Assembly: GCA_029866205.1 (NCBI GenBank) | Contig: JARWZT010000014.1 | Span: 62,001 to 126,000 of the forward strand | From: Rhodoferax sp. | GTDB taxonomy: Bacteria; Pseudomonadota; Gammaproteobacteria; Burkholderiales; Burkholderiaceae_C | DNA: 64,000 bases | Direction: 5' to 3' | In this document: one piece after another, positions 37,810-46,214 of the stretch | Numbering within the stretch: position 1 is the stretch's first letter | Layout: each line of letters opens with the position of its first letter | Program-made: the position numbers and the translations under genes | Notes under the pieces: model-generated | Seen by the model: the letters and a program-made list of their open reading frames with translations, nothing else | Told to the model about the DNA's origin: nothing | The model's database searches: none

Positions 37810-38581
37810 GCTGCCCGCCGATAAACACCTGCAGCTCGCCGGGCGCCATGGCGACCCAAGTTTCGTTGGAGGTGAGCGGCTCGGTCACCACGATGGCCTG
37901 GCGGTCGTCGGGTGAATTGAGTTGCGACAGGTCCACACTCAGGTCTTCGTCCTTGAGCTGCACTTCGCTGAACGGGTGCTTGCGCAGCACATAGTGCAAC
38001 TTGGTGCTGGCGTGCGCCCACAGCGCCTGGCCGTTGCTGAGCAAAAAGTTGAACGTGCCATGCCGGGCGATGCGCTGGGCCAAGTCGCGCAGCGTGTGGG
38101 TGAGCTCGGTCTCGGACGGTACGCCGGCGTGCGACTTGTTCATCTCTTGCAGCATCCAGCAAAAAGCCAGTTCGCTGTCGGTGGTGCCGACCGGTCGAAA
38201 GCTGCCGTGCAACAGGGGCGCAAAGTCTTTCAGGTCGCCGTTGTGGGCAAACACCCAGTAGCGGCCCCAGAGTTCGCGCACGAAAGGGTGGCAGTTTTCC
38301 AAATTGACGGCGCCCACCGTGGCCTTGCGCACGTGGGCCACCACGTTGTGGCTTTTGATCGGGTAGCTGCGCAGCATCTGCGCAATCGGCGAGGTGGCCG
38401 CACTTTCCTTGTCCACAAAGTGGCGCGCGGCCTTGCCGGGCTGGTCACCGTCGCTCTCAAAAAAGGCGATGCCCCAGCCGTCCGAATGGTGGTCGGTACA
38501 GCCCCCGCGCTGGGCAAAGCCCGTGAAACTCAGGGTCAGGCTGGCAGGCAGGCGGCTGTTCATTCCAAGCAATTGGCACAT
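37802..38581 (-). CDS. class II glutamine amidotransferase (YafJ-like)
   Basis: A 259-residue stand-alone Ntn-type glutamine amidotransferase. The protein starts MCQLLGMNS with the catalytic Cys at position 2, and HHSDGWGIAFF, VAHVRKATVG and the NCHPF block match the YafJ group (GATase_6/4 type). Partner synthase unknown. Stand-alone YafJ proteins have been linked to several pathways but no specific role is evident here. Convergent with gshB. Confidence 0.9.
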   Translation of the reverse strand: MCQLLGMNSRLPASLTLSFTGFAQRGGCTDHHSDGWGIAFFESDGDQPGKAARHFVDKESAATSPIAQMLRSYPIKSHNVVAHVRKATVGAVNLENCHPFVRELWGRYWVFAHNGDLKDFAPLLHGSFRPVGTTDSELAFCWMLQEMNKSHAGVPSETELTHTLRDLAQRIARHGTFNFLLSNGQALWAHASTKLHYVLRKHPFSEVQLKDEDLSVDLSQLNSPDDRQAIVVTEPLTSNETWVAMAPGELQVFIGGQPI

Positions 38582-38633
38582 GCGGGCAGTTTACCCCGCT
38601 GCTTTGGCGCGCCCCTGCGCTTGGAGTGGGGTT

Positions 38634-38825
38634 TTAGCCGCGAGGCTCGCTCCAGAGCTTGCCGCCGGTGGCCCAGTTTTCGGCTTTCACGTCGGTGATG
38701 AGCACGTCTACCGAGTCAGGCGAGCCGCCGAGCACTTCGACACTGACGCGGGTGATTTCTTGCACCAGCTTTTTCTTTTGCTCCAGGGTGCGGCCTTCGA
38801 TCATTTCAACGTGGTAGGTGGGCAT
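38634..38825 (-). CDS. 4-oxalocrotonate tautomerase family protein
   Basis: A 63-residue tautomerase. Once the initiator Met is removed it exposes the catalytic Pro1 (MPTYHVEM). The internal EQKKKLVQEITRVSVEVLG block is standard. ATG 38825 is chosen because only it places Pro after Met; an upstream in-frame start adds seven residues and would block catalysis. It could act on oxalocrotonate or a similar enol acid. Confidence 0.88.
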   Translation of the reverse strand: MPTYHVEMIEGRTLEQKKKLVQEITRVSVEVLGGSPDSVDVLITDVKAENWATGGKLWSEPRG

Positions 38826-38937
38826 GGGTCGTTTCCTCGCAATCAAAGTGAATAAGGTGAAGCGGCGTTGCCGCAGCGAGCCCGCAGTTTAGACTGCGGC
38901 ATGGCAAAAATTTGCAGCCCCAGCGGGGCTTTCGGTA

Positions 38938-40443
38938 GTGCTTAAGGAACAGCGGAATTTTCAGCTGCGCCCTGGGCTGTCGCTGGTCTTGTGTGTCTTG
39001 GTGCTGGCGCATCTGGCGCTGGGTGCGGCCATGGGTTTGTCGGTGGACGAGGCCCATTACCTGCTCTATGCGGCGCATCCGGCCCTAAGCTACTTTGACC
39101 ACCCGCCGCTGGTGGGCTGGGTGCAGTGGCCGCTGGTGGCGCTGCAGGCACCCGTGGCGCTGCTGCGCCTGCTGCCTGGGGCATTGTGGCTGGCCAGTGT
39201 GCTGCTGGTCTATCGCTTGGCGCAGGGTTTGGCGGTCGGTGGCGGCGATGCGCCGGTGCGCGCCGGTTTGTGGGCGGTGGCTGCGCTGGCCTTGGCGCCG
39301 ATCCTGCATGTGCTGGCCATTGGCTTGCTGCCCGACACCTTGCTCCTGTTTTTTGCTGCTGCGGTGATGCTGCAAACCCAGCGCCTGATGCAGGCCGACG
39401 CACTGGGCAAGACCGGACCTTGGCTCGGTTTGGGCCTGCTGCTGGGCTTGGCGGGCTTGAGCAAATACACGGCGGTGTTTTGGGCTTTGGCGGTGGCACT
39501 GTGCTTGTTGCAGGCCCACGGGCCGCGTGTTTTGCGCTTGCCGCCCTTGTGGGCAGCGGTGGTGCTGGCCTTGGTGTTGGTGTCGCCGGTCTTGGTGTGG
39601 AACGCCCGCCATGGCTGGATTTCTTTCAGCTACCAGGCCCAGCACGGTGCGGGGAATGTGTGGCAGTGGCGCGAGGTCTTGCGCTTTGCGGTGGTGCAGT
39701 TGCTGGCGTATGGGCCTTTGCTGATCTGGGGACTCTGGGCACCTACCCGCGCGGGCGTGCTGCGTCTTTTTTTCTTGCTGCCGTTTGGCGTGCTGGCCGG
39801 GCTCTCGGGTGGAGGCAGCAGTCTGCCGCATTGGACGGCGCCGGCTTGGGTGGCACTCGCGCCATTTGCCGGTGTGGCGTTGGCGGCTGCTTGGGCCCAT
39901 GGCAGTGTGCCCGCGCGCAGAGTGCGGCGGTGGCTCATCGGCGCCTTGGCGGCACTGCAGGCCCTGGCCTGCGCAGCCTTGCTCTGGCTCATGCTCAGCG
40001 CGGGGTCGCCCTTGCTGCCACGCAGTTGGGACAACACCCCGGCGGGCCGCAATCCCTTTGCCGATTTGCACGGTTGGCAAGAGGCGGGTGCGCAAGCCCG
40101 CGCCCTTGCCGCGCAGCAGGGTCTGGGCAGCGTGTCCGTGCAAAACTGGACATTGGCCAGCCGTCTGGGTTGGTATGCGCGTCCCCTGCCCGTGCATGTG
40201 CTGGAGGACCGCTTTGACCAATTCGACCTGTGGGCCGGCGATTTGCCGGCTGGCGGCGACACCTTGTTGCTGGACTGGTCGGCCATGGCCTACACCGTGC
40301 CGATCGGCGCCAAGGGCTTTCAGGACTGCCAGCTCCTGGGCACGCAAGCGGCCACGCACTGGGGCGCACCGCTGGCGAGTTTTCGTTTTTATGCCTGCCA
40401 CGGCTGGTCTGGCAGTCCGCAACCCCATTTGAGCCTGGAATAA
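38938..40443 (+). CDS. ArnT-like/GT39 family glycosyltransferase
   Basis: A 501-residue integral membrane protein with about 11-12 hydrophobic segments and an N-terminal SVDEAHYLLYAAHPALSYFDHPPLVGW block. The DE and DHPP elements match the ArnT/PMT_2-type superfamily, which transfers sugars from polyprenyl phosphates to lipid A or proteins. The start is GTG. A PAP2 phosphatase gene begins at the very next base, so the pair may modify the cell surface together. The actual sugar acceptor is unknown. Confidence 0.82.
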   Translation: MLKEQRNFQLRPGLSLVLCVLVLAHLALGAAMGLSVDEAHYLLYAAHPALSYFDHPPLVGWVQWPLVALQAPVALLRLLPGALWLASVLLVYRLAQGLAVGGGDAPVRAGLWAVAALALAPILHVLAIGLLPDTLLLFFAAAVMLQTQRLMQADALGKTGPWLGLGLLLGLAGLSKYTAVFWALAVALCLLQAHGPRVLRLPPLWAAVVLALVLVSPVLVWNARHGWISFSYQAQHGAGNVWQWREVLRFAVVQLLAYGPLLIWGLWAPTRAGVLRLFFLLPFGVLAGLSGGGSSLPHWTAPAWVALAPFAGVALAAAWAHGSVPARRVRRWLIGALAALQALACAALLWLMLSAGSPLLPRSWDNTPAGRNPFADLHGWQEAGAQARALAAQQGLGSVSVQNWTLASRLGWYARPLPVHVLEDRFDQFDLWAGDLPAGGDTLLLDWSAMAYTVPIGAKGFQDCQLLGTQAATHWGAPLASFRFYACHGWSGSPQPHLSLE

Positions 40444-41229
40444 ATGGTCGATGCTGCCCAACCCCCTCGCTGGCGCCACTGGGCGCTTCCCGTGCTGATG
40501 CTCGCCTTGACTGCACCCCTGTGGCTGCACTGGGGGGAGCCCGCGCTGTTTTTGGCCATTAACCAGGCCTGCCAGTGGCTGCCCGTGCCGGTGTGGACCG
40601 GCTTGTCGCTCTTGGGCAATACCTGGGGCGTGCTGGCTGCCACCTCACCCTTGCTGGTGGTGTCGCCGCGCCTGCTCTGGGCCTGGTTGTGCGCCGTGCC
40701 TTTTGGCGTGCTATTTGCGCGACTGGGCAAGGGCTTTCTGGACAGCCCGCGCCCGGCGGCCGTGGTGGATAACCAGTTGTTCAGTTGGGCAGGCGAGAAA
40801 CTCGAACTCGCTTCCATGCCCTCGGGCCACACGCTCACCGCCTTTGCCGTGGCCAGCAGCCTGTACTTTGCGCTCGATGCCCGAGGCCGTGTGCGCTTTG
40901 CCTGGTTGTGGCTGCTCGCCGGTGCCGTGGGCTTGTCGCGCATTGCTGTCGGTGCGCACTGGCCAGGCGATGTGGCGGTGGGCGCCGGTTTGGGCGTGCT
41001 GGCTGGTTTGTTGGGCAACCTGCTTTGGCGGCGTTTGGGCGCAGCCTATGTGCAGCCGCAGGGGTGGCGTCTACGCACTGTGGCACTGGTGCTGGTGGCC
41101 ACGGTTTATGTCTTGTTGGACGCGCCCCTGGACTTTGCGCAAAACACGCCCGTGCAACAAGCCTTGGCAGCGCTGGTGGTGGGGGTGCTCGCGGTGTTTG
41201 TGGCGCGCCAGTGGCGCCCGCGCGCCTAG
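40444..41229 (+). CDS. PAP2-type membrane phosphatase
   Basis: A 261-residue membrane protein with the PAP2 signature spread as KGFLDSPRP (first), SMPSGHTLTAFAVA (second) and GLSRIAVGAHWPGDV (third), i.e. the KxxxxxRP-PSGH-SRxxxxxHxxxD pattern. Family members dephosphorylate lipid pyrophosphates such as undecaprenyl pyrophosphate. The start is zero bp after the glycosyltransferase, implying co-translation. Confidence 0.92.
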   Translation: MVDAAQPPRWRHWALPVLMLALTAPLWLHWGEPALFLAINQACQWLPVPVWTGLSLLGNTWGVLAATSPLLVVSPRLLWAWLCAVPFGVLFARLGKGFLDSPRPAAVVDNQLFSWAGEKLELASMPSGHTLTAFAVASSLYFALDARGRVRFAWLWLLAGAVGLSRIAVGAHWPGDVAVGAGLGVLAGLLGNLLWRRLGAAYVQPQGWRLRTVALVLVATVYVLLDAPLDFAQNTPVQQALAALVVGVLAVFVARQWRPRA

Positions 41230-41550
41230 GCTGTTGGCCCCGGGGCGTGTTGGGCGTCGCGCGTCAGCACAGCCCGGGTAAATGCCAAAAACTCACCCAA
41301 GTGGTCGCAGATGATGTTGACGGTAATGGGCAGCTGCAAGACTGGGTAGTCGTGCACTGCAATGTTGCGAAGCCCCACCATGCGTTTCATGGCGGCAGGC
41401 CCAAGCGCTTCCGGCGCACCCAATGCTGGCCCATGTCGAGCGCCGCTTCACAGGCGCGCTGGAAGTTCAAAATCGCGGCGTCCTGGCGCGTGAAGTCTTG
41501 GGCAAAGGTGGCGGGGTCGCGCGGGCTTGGTGTGCATGGTGCCGATGAGT
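41226..41550 (-). pseudogene. degraded HepT-like toxin gene (DUF86 family)
   Basis: Two minus-strand frames together resemble a HepT (DUF86) toxin, the RNase partner of MntA in type VII toxin-antitoxin systems. The first (41402-41518) reads DFTRQDAAILNFQRACEAAL then DMGQHWVRRKRLGLPP and a stop. The second (41226-41390) reads MKRMVGLRNIAVHDYPVLQL then HLGEFLAFTRAVLTRDA. The usual middle segment of about 25 residues between GLP and KRMVG is missing and the frame changes, so it is an internal deletion with a frameshift. The N-terminal ~20 residues are also not evident. No MntA antitoxin is nearby. Confidence 0.75.
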
Positions 41551-42504
41551 CTAAAGCAAGGCCGCGCCAGAGGTGCCAGGGCTTGGCGGTGCAAGTTCGC
41601 TGGCCTCGGCTGCAGCGGCAGATGGCATATGCCCGGCCAATCGCAAGGCTAAGGTGCTCAGTGCGGCATAGGCAGCTCCCGATTTTTCGTCCCAAGCGTC
41701 CACCGCAGCGGCTTGGCGGGTTATGGCTTGCGTGTCGCCGCGCGCTGCCGGGCCAGTGAGCGCGCCTTGGGGTCCCAGGCGGGTGATGTTGGCCACGGCG
41801 TTGTGTAGCAGGGATGCGCGCAAATGCGGCAGTAGTGCCTCTGGCACGCCAGTCGCCCGCCAGGCATCTTCAGCCACCGACTGAAGCACTGGCAAGAAGT
41901 TGGTGGCAAACACGGCAGCGGCGTGGTAGAGCAATTTGTCCTGGCTTCGCACCTCAAAGCACTGGGCGCCGATGGCAGTGAAGGCGGTTTGTAGCAGCAC
42001 ACGCGCGCTAGCGTCGCCTTCCAGCGCGCAGGGTGTGCCGGCAAACTGGACGCAGGCGTCCTGTGCGGTGGCGAAACTCAAGATCGGGTGGGCGCTGGCG
42101 ACGTGCCAACCGAGCGCAGCCAACGGCGACAGCACGCTGGCGGGCAGCGCACCGCTGCAATGGAAAACGGTTGGTGTGGCCCGTGCTTGCTGCGCGGCCG
42201 TGGGCGCTTGCTCGGGTGCTAGCGCATCGGTTTTGTGGCCAGTCTGCTCGGCCAGGCCAGCGGCACTGGCCGCTATCTGCGCGTCCGTCGTGGCAATCAG
42301 CCAGACGTCGGCGCTGCGCATGGTGCGCAGGCTCTGGGCGGGTGTGCCCGCGCCAATGAATTCGCAGGCCCATTGCGCGCTGGCTGTTGACGTGGTGAGC
42401 ACGTCTTGCACCACGAAAACGCCAGCCTGCGTCCACAAGCGCGCCAAAGTTTGGCCGACGCGGCCGGCGCCAATCAGGTTGAGGGTGGGTATTCGCACGT
42501 TCAT
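41551..42504 (-). CDS. Rossmann-like/DUF2520 domain protein
   Basis: A 317-residue NAD(P)-type protein with the nucleotide motif NLIGAGRVGQTLARL at the N-terminus and the DUF2520 region (YHAAAVFATNFLPVL) in the second half, similar in organisation to short 6-phosphogluconate-dehydrogenase-like proteins. ATG 42504 is 2 bp after the srkA stop on the same strand. Substrate unknown. Its stop codon abuts the HepT remnant. Confidence 0.88.
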   Translation of the reverse strand: MNVRIPTLNLIGAGRVGQTLARLWTQAGVFVVQDVLTTSTASAQWACEFIGAGTPAQSLRTMRSADVWLIATTDAQIAASAAGLAEQTGHKTDALAPEQAPTAAQQARATPTVFHCSGALPASVLSPLAALGWHVASAHPILSFATAQDACVQFAGTPCALEGDASARVLLQTAFTAIGAQCFEVRSQDKLLYHAAAVFATNFLPVLQSVAEDAWRATGVPEALLPHLRASLLHNAVANITRLGPQGALTGPAARGDTQAITRQAAAVDAWDEKSGAAYAALSTLALRLAGHMPSAAAAEASELAPPSPGTSGAALL

Positions 42505-42506
42505 GC

Positions 42507-43514
42507 TCACACCACCAGCGGGTCTTCCTGCATCGCTTCGCATTGTTCTACGAGCATTTGCACCTGGCCTTGCCAGTAGTCACTGGAGCCAAACCACGGA
42601 AAGTTGGCTGGAAAGGTGGGGTCACTCCAGCGCCGGGCCAGCCAGGCGCTGTAGTGGATCAGGCGCAGCGTCCGCAGGGGTTCGATCAGGGCGAGCTCTT
42701 CACGGTCAAACTCTCTAAATTGTTCGTAGCCGTCCACCAGCGCGCCCAACTGGCGGGTGCGCTGGCTGCGGTCGCCGCTGAGCAGCATCCACAGGTCTTG
42801 CGCTGCAGGGCCCATACGCGCATCGTCCAGGTCCACAAAATGCGGCCCGGGCCCGGCGCTGGCCACCGCATCGGTGGGGGTCCACAAGATATTGCCGGGG
42901 TGGCAGTCGCCGTGCAGGCGCAAAAGGCGGATGGGTGAGCGCTGCCCCGTCAGGCTGGCGTGCTGGGCAATCAGCGCCATGGCCTCGTCGCAGGCGCGGC
43001 ACCAGGCCGACTGCACGTCCAGTGGCACGCAGTCGTGCGCCAGCAGCCAATCTTTGGGTTCCTGCGCAAAGGTGGCCAGGTTGAGCGTGGGACGCACCGC
43101 AAACGGCTTTTTAGCGCCCACGCTGTGGATGCGCGCCAAGAAGCGGCCAATCCATTCAAGCACTTCACCGTCGTCGAGCTCGGGCGGGCGTCCGCCTCGA
43201 CGCGGACTGACGCTGAAGTCAAACCCGCCAAACGCATGCAGCGTGGCGCCGCACAGCATCAAGGGTCCGATCACCGGAATCTCGGCGTCCATCAGCTCTT
43301 TAGCGAAGCTGTGTTCCTCCAGAATCTGCGCTTTGCTCCAGCGCTCGGGCCGGTAAAACTTGGCCACCACCGCACCGCCATCCTCCAACTGCACCTGATA
43401 CACCCGGTTTTCATAGGAAGAAAGGGCGGTCAACCGTCCGTCGCCGCGCAGCCCCACAGAGTCAAGCGCGTCGAGCACGACGTCGGGGGTGAGCGATTCA
43501 AAGGCATGGTGCAT
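42507..43514 (-). CDS. srkA: stress response serine/threonine protein kinase SrkA (YihE)
   Basis: A 335-residue kinase-fold protein of the YihE/RdoA type. It has SYENRVYQV, VAKFYRPERW with the ATP-binding Lys, LRLHGDCHPGNILW as the catalytic loop and HFVDLDDARMGP as the metal-binding loop. ATG 43514 begins MHHAFESLTPD, matching the family start; two upstream ATGs add a nonconserved tail. It is divergent from the carotenoid oxygenase gene with 68 bp between. Confidence 0.9.
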   Translation of the reverse strand: MHHAFESLTPDVVLDALDSVGLRGDGRLTALSSYENRVYQVQLEDGGAVVAKFYRPERWSKAQILEEHSFAKELMDAEIPVIGPLMLCGATLHAFGGFDFSVSPRRGGRPPELDDGEVLEWIGRFLARIHSVGAKKPFAVRPTLNLATFAQEPKDWLLAHDCVPLDVQSAWCRACDEAMALIAQHASLTGQRSPIRLLRLHGDCHPGNILWTPTDAVASAGPGPHFVDLDDARMGPAAQDLWMLLSGDRSQRTRQLGALVDGYEQFREFDREELALIEPLRTLRLIHYSAWLARRWSDPTFPANFPWFGSSDYWQGQVQMLVEQCEAMQEDPLVV

Positions 43515-43582
43515 GCCCCGATTGTCAACGCTGGGGTGCTGCTTTAAGCTCTTTCGCATCAGAGGTTTCAAGGAGTCGCGGC

Positions 43583-45028
43583 ATGGGATCTAGCGAAATG
43601 GCGGTTTTGCAGGGCGGTTTTGCGCCAGTCGAGCGCGAAATCACAGTGGATTTGACCGACATTGAGGGGGAAATCCCGCGTGATCTGCACGGCATGCACG
43701 TGCGCAACGGCCCCAATCGCCAATTTGCCGCGCCCGGGCGCTACCACTGGTTTGACGGGGACGGCATGTTGCATGCGCTTCGGTTTGACGGCGGACGGGT
43801 GCAGTACCAAAACCGCTGGATCGCGACCCAGAGCCTGGCTGAAGAACGCGCCGCCAATGGAGCTCTGTGGCAAGGCATCAAAGACCCGCCCCGGCGCGAC
43901 CGGCCCGACATGCCGATCAAAAACACGGCCAACACCGACGTCAAGTACTTTGCCGGGGAGTTGCTGGCCATGTGGTACCTCGGCGGCGAGGTGCATCGCG
44001 TGCGACCGCAGGACCTGGCCACTACCGGCACCCTGGCCATGGACCCGCGCTTGGCTGGGTTGCATATTTCGGCCCACTCCAAGGTGGACGAGCGGACCGG
44101 TGAGTTTGTGTTTTTTTGCTACGGTAAAGAGCCGCCCTACATGCACTATGGCGTGCTCGACAAAAGTGGCATGCTCAAAACCCTGGTGCCGGTGGCGCTG
44201 CCCGGGCCCCGTCTGCCGCATGACATGGCAGTCACGCGCAACTTCAGCGTTTTGCACGACCTGCCGCTCTTTCAAGACCCTGAGGCCGCTGCCGCCGGGC
44301 GCCACAAGGTGATGTTTTACCCGGAGCTGCCCTCGCGCTTTGGCGTACTGCCGCGCCATGGGGTGGCCTCAGACATCCGCTGGTTTGAGGCCAAGCCGGC
44401 GTACATGTACCACGTCTCCAATGCTTGGGAAGAGAGCGACGGCCACGGCGGCACCGAAATCGTGATGACCGGTACACCGTTCAAGCCGCAGCATGACGCG
44501 CGGGGTCAGTTGGATGCCAGCCGCCTGCCCCGCCTGATTGCCCAACTCGGCCAAGACTGCATGTTTTACGAGTGGCGCTTTAACCTGCGCACCGGCCAGA
44601 CGCGCGAGCGGGTGATTGATGATGTGCTGAACCAGGAGTTCCCCATCATCAACAGCGCTTACTTGGGCGAGCGAACCCGCTACTCCTGGAACACCTTGAT
44701 GGCCAACGGTGCTGGACCGGAGGAGCCGCGCTTTTGCGGCATCACGCGCTACGACTTGCAGCAAGACAGCTGCAGCAGCTACCACGCCGGCATGCACAAG
44801 TGGTTCAATGAACACAGCTTTGCCCCCAAAGACCAGGCCGTGGCCGAAGACGATGGTTACCTGGTCGGGTTCATGTGGGACGCGCTGGCGTCGCGGTCTT
44901 ACGCCACCGTGTTTGATGCCCACGACGTGGCGCAGGGTCCGGTGGCGCGTATCGCCCTGCCGCAAAGGGTGCCGCATGGGTTTCATGCGACTTGGGTGAG
45001 TCGGGAGCGGTTGATTCGAGGGTGGTAG
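43583..45028 (+). CDS. carotenoid/lignostilbene oxygenase family protein
   Basis: A 481-residue retinal pigment epithelial membrane protein (RPE65)-type oxygenase. The family opens with GMHVRNGPNRQF and FDGDGMLHAL; the four iron-binding histidines fit AHSK, LPHDMAV, MYHVSNAW and PHGFHATW. No membrane segments or signal. It could cleave carotenoids or stilbenes such as lignostilbene; the latter is attractive because a hydroxycinnamate cluster is 6 kb away, but this link is inference. Preceded by AAGGAG. Confidence 0.9.
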   Translation: MGSSEMAVLQGGFAPVEREITVDLTDIEGEIPRDLHGMHVRNGPNRQFAAPGRYHWFDGDGMLHALRFDGGRVQYQNRWIATQSLAEERAANGALWQGIKDPPRRDRPDMPIKNTANTDVKYFAGELLAMWYLGGEVHRVRPQDLATTGTLAMDPRLAGLHISAHSKVDERTGEFVFFCYGKEPPYMHYGVLDKSGMLKTLVPVALPGPRLPHDMAVTRNFSVLHDLPLFQDPEAAAAGRHKVMFYPELPSRFGVLPRHGVASDIRWFEAKPAYMYHVSNAWEESDGHGGTEIVMTGTPFKPQHDARGQLDASRLPRLIAQLGQDCMFYEWRFNLRTGQTRERVIDDVLNQEFPIINSAYLGERTRYSWNTLMANGAGPEEPRFCGITRYDLQQDSCSSYHAGMHKWFNEHSFAPKDQAVAEDDGYLVGFMWDALASRSYATVFDAHDVAQGPVARIALPQRVPHGFHATWVSRERLIRGW

Positions 45029-45385
45029 TGGCTTGTTTTGGTGGCTTTTTTCCCCACTCACTCCCCCAGCCCCTCTCTCGCCCCGCCGGGTGAAAGAGGG
45101 GAGCGAAGTCCCCATTTGAGTGTGTCACTCCGGCTACGAATCTACCGGCGAAGCACCTGCGTAGTGCGTAAATAGTTAACGGGTGAAAAGTGGCTCAATT
45201 GCCCTGTGTATCCACTACGGTTAGCCCCCGTGGTGCGGCAGCCGAAGCGAAAAAATCAAATGTGGACTTCGCTCCCCCTGTCCACCGGCGGGTGGAAAGG
45301 GGGCTGGGGGGATAGGCGGGACCTGAACCCGCCCCGTAGGGCAAAAGGCAATCCGGCAACAGGTTCATAAAAAACCACCCAGAAA
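45029..45385. other. non-coding gap containing a long inverted repeat
   Basis: This 357-bp gap between the oxygenase and the ABC permease has no credible gene. Most of it is the inverted-repeat element described at 45062-45312. Confidence 0.6.
45062..45312. repeat. long imperfect inverted repeat (MITE-like, 251 bp)
   Basis: The left arm 45062-45119 starts TCCCCCAGCCCC and ends CATTTGA. The right arm 45256-45312 starts TCAAATGTGGA and ends GGCTGGGGGGA. Reverse-complemented, the right arm matches the left closely over about 57 bp, including a shared GGGAGCGAAGTCC. A 136-bp centre separates them. No target-site duplication was identified. Confidence 0.75.
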
Positions 45386-46213
45386 TTACTGCCCAAACCT
45401 CTTACGCGTCAAAGCCAACGCCACCCAAAATGACACCACCGCGTACGCCACCAACACCCCACCGTGGTGCAGCACATCGCGCGGCCATTGGTCCATGAAC
45501 AAGGGTCGCACCAGCGCCACGGCGTTGGACAAGGGCAGCCAGTCCGCCACCACCCGCACCAAAGGCGGTAGTTGGTCCAGCGGGAAGAAGACGCCGCTCA
45601 GAAACATGGTGGGCGTCAAAAACAGCGTGAAGTAGTAGGTGAAAAAGTCGTAGCCCTTGGCCAGGGCATTGAACACCAGCGCCATCGAGCTGAAGGTGAT
45701 GCCCACGCCCAGCAAGATAGGCCAGGCCACCAGCATCTTGGGGCTGTGGCTGATGTTCAAGGCCAACATCACGCCCAAAATCGCCGTCACGGTAAACAGT
45801 GCTTTGAAAGCCGCCCAGAGCATTTCGGCCAGCACAATGTCGTCCAGACCGACGGGCGCGTTCATGATGCCGTCCCAGGTTTTTTGCACATGCATGCGGG
45901 AAAAAGCCGAATACAGTGCCTCAAACGACGCCGCCTGCATGGCGCTCATGCAAATTGAGCCACTGGCCAGAAACAAGATGTAGGGCACGTTCTGCCCGTC
46001 CACCTTGATCTCGCCGACCAGCGCGCCCATGCCATAGCCAAAGGCCACCAACCACATCAGCGGCTCAGCGATATTGCCCAGCAGGCTGGGAATGGCCAGC
46101 TTGCGCCAGACCAGCAGGTTGCGCAGAAAGACCGGCCAAAAACGCAGGCTCAAACGGGGTGCGCGCCAGCGGCTTTGTATTTGCGGAGGATTGGTAATCA
46201 CAGGGGCGTTCAT
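45386..46213 (-). CDS. ABC-2 type transporter permease (NodJ-like)
   Basis: A 275-residue membrane permease with six hydrophobic segments. The block NLLVWRKLAIPSLLGNIAEPLMWLVAFGYG and FLSGVFFPLDQLPPLVR match the NodJ/DrrB subgroup of ABC-2 exporters. It follows the ATPase gene with 1 bp between. Function is probably export of a lipid-, glycan- or drug-like molecule; the Nod name is only by family. Confidence 0.88.
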   Translation of the reverse strand: MNAPVITNPPQIQSRWRAPRLSLRFWPVFLRNLLVWRKLAIPSLLGNIAEPLMWLVAFGYGMGALVGEIKVDGQNVPYILFLASGSICMSAMQAASFEALYSAFSRMHVQKTWDGIMNAPVGLDDIVLAEMLWAAFKALFTVTAILGVMLALNISHSPKMLVAWPILLGVGITFSSMALVFNALAKGYDFFTYYFTLFLTPTMFLSGVFFPLDQLPPLVRVVADWLPLSNAVALVRPLFMDQWPRDVLHHGGVLVAYAVVSFWVALALTRKRFGQ

Positions 46214-46214
46214 A

